DNA from: Flavivirga aquatica | Lineage (GTDB): Bacteria > Bacteroidota > Bacteroidia > Flavobacteriales > Flavobacteriaceae | DNA: 64,000 nt | Assembly: GCF_001747085.1 (NCBI RefSeq) | Contig: NZ_MDJD01000007.1 | Location: 682,001 to 746,000, forward strand | Direction: 5' to 3' | Part shown: positions 62,344 through 64,000 of the stretch, in pieces | Layout of the letters: the number at the start of each line of letters is the position of its first letter | Numbering within the stretch: the stretch's first letter is position 1 | Translations under genes and position numbers: made by a program | Notes under the pieces: model-generated | Databases searched by the model: none | What the model was told of the DNA's origin: nothing | What the model saw: only the letters and a program-made list of their open reading frames with translations

Positions 62344-62793
62344 TTAATCGATATTAATTACTTTAAACTTTTGTTCTCTAAATACAACAATATCATTAAT
62401 ATTTTTACCTATTAACAACTGTCCAATAGGTGTATTTGGAGAAATAGCATAAAAGGTGTCTTTATTTACTTTTAATTCACCTGCACTTATAGCTATAAAA
62501 TAATTTGCTTGAGACGTATAAACTACGGTACCTAAACCAATAATATTAGAGAATTTTTCTATGTCAATTTTAGAAAAATTCTCTTTTATTTTATTAATTT
62601 CTGCTAATTGATTCCCTGCTTTTTCGCGTTCTAATTGCAACATGGCTCTACCTGTTTCATGTTTATCTCCAGCACTACTTTTAGTTTCGGAAAGTAAGGA
62701 TTCTTGAATTTCTTGCATCGTTTTTTGAACCGTTTTAAGACGATTATCTATAAACTCAAGACATTGGTTATACAAGTTTTGTTTTATATTCAT
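62344..62793 (-). CDS. GreA/GreB-like C-terminal domain protein
   Basis: A 149-residue protein with an N-terminal coiled coil (about 10-75) containing ETKSSAGDKHETGRAMLQLE, and a C-terminal FKBP-like GreA domain ending IGQLLIGKNINDIVVFREQK. Members in Bacteroidota are often mislabelled 3-oxoacyl-ACP synthase. It may bind RNA polymerase in the secondary channel like Gre factors. It overlaps the mtgA stop by 4 bp, so both share a transcript. Confidence 0.82.
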   Translation of the reverse strand: MNIKQNLYNQCLEFIDNRLKTVQKTMQEIQESLLSETKSSAGDKHETGRAMLQLEREKAGNQLAEINKIKENFSKIDIEKFSNIIGLGTVVYTSQANYFIAISAGELKVNKDTFYAISPNTPIGQLLIGKNINDIVVFREQKFKVINID

Positions 62794-63479
62794 TTTTGAG
62801 CTTTAAATTCTAATGTCCCATAAAAATGCATCTGAGATACAATCCATTCTTTTCGCTTTTGAATATAAACTGAAGCTGGATTAGCACGATACCTTCTTGG
62901 GTTTGGTAATATAGAAGCAATAGCCGCAGCTTCATAAGCCGTTAATTTTACAGCTGGCTTATTAAACCAATATTGAGATGCGGCTTCGGCTCCATAAATA
63001 CCATCTCCCATTTCAATACTATTTAAATAAACTTCTAGAATACGTTCTTTAGTCCAAATTTTTTCAATTAAAAAAGTGAAATAAGTTTCTAGACCTTTGC
63101 GTAACCAACTACGTTCTGGCCATAAAAAAACGTTTTTTGCTGTTTGCTGACTAATAGTACTTCCTCCTTTTATTCTTTTCCCTGTTTTATTATTTTTATA
63201 AGCTCTTTCGATAGCTGCTATATCAAAACCGTTATGCTTTTTAAATTTCTGATCTTCACTACAAATTACCGCTAATTGTATTTTTTTTGAAATTTTATCT
63301 ATTGGCACCCAATCGTGCTGGAAGTTATTCTTTTTATGAGCTGTTTCATTTTCAAAATACCTAATCACCATTAATGGTGTTATTGGTACTGGAACATATT
63401 TAAATAAGACAACTAAGCCTATAGATAAAACAACAATCCAAAATAATAATTTAAATATAAAACGAAAAAATCTCTTCAT
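62790..63479 (-). CDS. mtgA: Monofunctional biosynthetic peptidoglycan transglycosylase MtgA
   Basis: A 229-residue GT51 glycosyltransferase with one N-terminal membrane helix (about 8-28). The active site carries AVICSEDQKFKKHNGFD (Glu nucleophile region), RIKGGSTISQQTAKNVFLWP and KERILEVYLNSIEMGDGIYG. It polymerises lipid II into glycan strands without a transpeptidase domain. It is 3 bp downstream of the DAO-type gene and overlaps the GreA-like gene. Confidence 0.93.
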   Translation of the reverse strand: MKRFFRFIFKLLFWIVVLSIGLVVLFKYVPVPITPLMVIRYFENETAHKKNNFQHDWVPIDKISKKIQLAVICSEDQKFKKHNGFDIAAIERAYKNNKTGKRIKGGSTISQQTAKNVFLWPERSWLRKGLETYFTFLIEKIWTKERILEVYLNSIEMGDGIYGAEAASQYWFNKPAVKLTAYEAAAIASILPNPRRYRANPASVYIQKRKEWIVSQMHFYGTLEFKAQK

Positions 63480-63482
63480 TAT

Positions 63483-64000
63483 TTACGCTACTAAATCTGC
63501 TAATGATTTCCCTACTAAACTCCCAAGAGCAATACCCATTCCTCCTAAACGCACACCACAAAAAACATGGTTACTTATTGGTTTTACTATTGGTTTTTTC
63601 TGGATACCTACTCCCATAATCCCACTCCATTTATGTTCTATTTGAAAAGGTATATCTGGCAAAATAACAGTTTTTAAAAGTATTTCCAGCTTATTTTGTA
63701 TCATTTCTGTTTCTCCTAATATTATTGTTTCTTCTGTTTTAAAATCAAGGTTTCTACCTCCTCCAAGTAAAATTCTATCATCTATATTTCTAAAATAGTA
63801 ATAACCTTTATCTAAATGAAATGTCCCTTTTATATGCAAATTTTTAATTGGTTTTGTTATAATTACCTGAGCTCTTGCTGGTTTTACTTTTTCATTTAAA
63901 AGCTGTGATGTAAAACCGTTAGTTGCTATTAATAGCTTTGAGGTTGAGAATTCAAAATCATTCGTTTTTATTTTAACCGAATTACCGTCTTCAAAAAACT
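63483..64000 (-). CDS. FAD-dependent oxidoreductase of the DAO/DadA family (C-terminal part)
   Basis: The frame is open from the right edge of the window to TAA at 63483-63485, giving about 172 residues. SKLLIATNGFTSQLL is the FAD-domain strand, PARAQVIITKPI and YYYFRNIDDRILLGGGRNL the substrate-domain strands, and VFCGVRLGGMGIALGSLVGK the C-terminal FAD motif. This fits glycine/D-amino-acid oxidase relatives. A start codon must lie beyond 64000. Substrate unknown; the downstream mtgA is on the same transcript. Confidence 0.85.
   Translation of the reverse strand, partial: FFEDGNSVKIKTNDFEFSTSKLLIATNGFTSQLLNEKVKPARAQVIITKPIKNLHIKGTFHLDKGYYYFRNIDDRILLGGGRNLDFKTEETIILGETEMIQNKLEILLKTVILPDIPFQIEHKWSGIMGVGIQKKPIVKPISNHVFCGVRLGGMGIALGSLVGKSLADLVA

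Noticed and set aside
62344-62793. 3-oxoacyl-ACP synthase annotation for the GreA-like protein
   Set aside because: The sequence has a coiled coil plus a Gre C-terminal domain and none of the ketosynthase motifs.

Overview
The window looks like a chromosomal segment of a member of the Flavobacteriaceae (Bacteroidota). The reasons are strongly AT-rich DNA, TAnnTTTG-type promoters, two secreted proteins with type IX secretion (T9SS) C-terminal sorting domains, many lipoproteins with the loose Bacteroidota lipobox, a flexirubin/aryl-polyene pigment locus, and a typical flavobacterial housekeeping set (recJ, lpxH, tdk, alr, asd, mscL, rsmI, mtgA). No rRNA, tRNA, CRISPR array, integrase or transposase was seen.

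Bases 1-26817 hold a same-strand, tightly packed biosynthetic cluster of the flexirubin type, in two blocks (1-10897 and 11057-26817). It contains the C-terminus of an acyl carrier protein (ACP), an LpxL-like acyltransferase, DarA and DarB (dialkylresorcinol formation) and paired FabZ-like dehydratases, one lacking the catalytic His. Next come a BtrH-like acyltransferase with an HTH partner, an ABC-2 exporter, a 4HBT thioesterase, two catalytic ketosynthases, a half-size ketosynthase-like protein and a Cys-less ketosynthase (chain-length-factor-like). The rest of the cluster is an O-methyltransferase, an ACP, a polysaccharide-deacetylase-like protein, LolA and lipoprotein genes, two tandem outer-membrane barrels, a third dehydratase-like protein, a GT2-DUF2062 fusion, a giant MMPL-acyltransferase fusion, a CrtI-like oxidoreductase, a C45/Ntn acyltransferase lipoprotein and a PaaK-like ligase. 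Together these would activate an aryl starter, extend it on ACPs to a polyene, methylate and oxidise it, esterify it to a dialkylresorcinol and move it to the outer membrane. No ketoreductase or tyrosine ammonia-lyase is present here; they presumably lie upstream.

Bases 26861-51508 are mostly ordinary core genes: DUF983, an AraC regulator, UspA, MATE, QueD with a coupled micro-membrane protein, LpxH, MFS, RecJ, OsmC, an AhpD-like protein, a GAF histidine kinase, a TIM-barrel glycosidase-like lipoprotein, uracil-DNA glycosylase (UDG), HopJ, RsmI, Tdk, Alr, MscL, Asd, prolyl oligopeptidase, an ABC ATPase and an orphan S24-like peptidase. A decayed membrane-protein gene and two kinds of small dispersed repeat sit between them.

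Bases 51570-59707 are the accessory part. A T9SS-secreted lamin-tail/endonuclease protein is followed by truncated remnants of a PhyH dioxygenase and an exonuclease. Then comes about 1.3 kb with very small ORFs, each ended by a strong intrinsic terminator, a nested palindrome, and a candidate structured RNA (pseudoknot plus multibranch) ahead of a 52-residue lipopeptide gene. A TPR-domain histidine kinase and a LuxR-type response regulator follow. A second remnant of the same exonuclease lies beyond them, so the peptide/two-component module sits between two copies of a broken gene, and matching AC(A/G)GATA half-site pairs occur on both sides. This is the best candidate for an undescribed signalling system.

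Bases 59793-64000 hold an unknown coiled-coil protein, a T9SS-exported GH8 endoglucanase, a GreA-like protein, MtgA and the C-terminal part of a DAO-type oxidoreductase that runs off the window.
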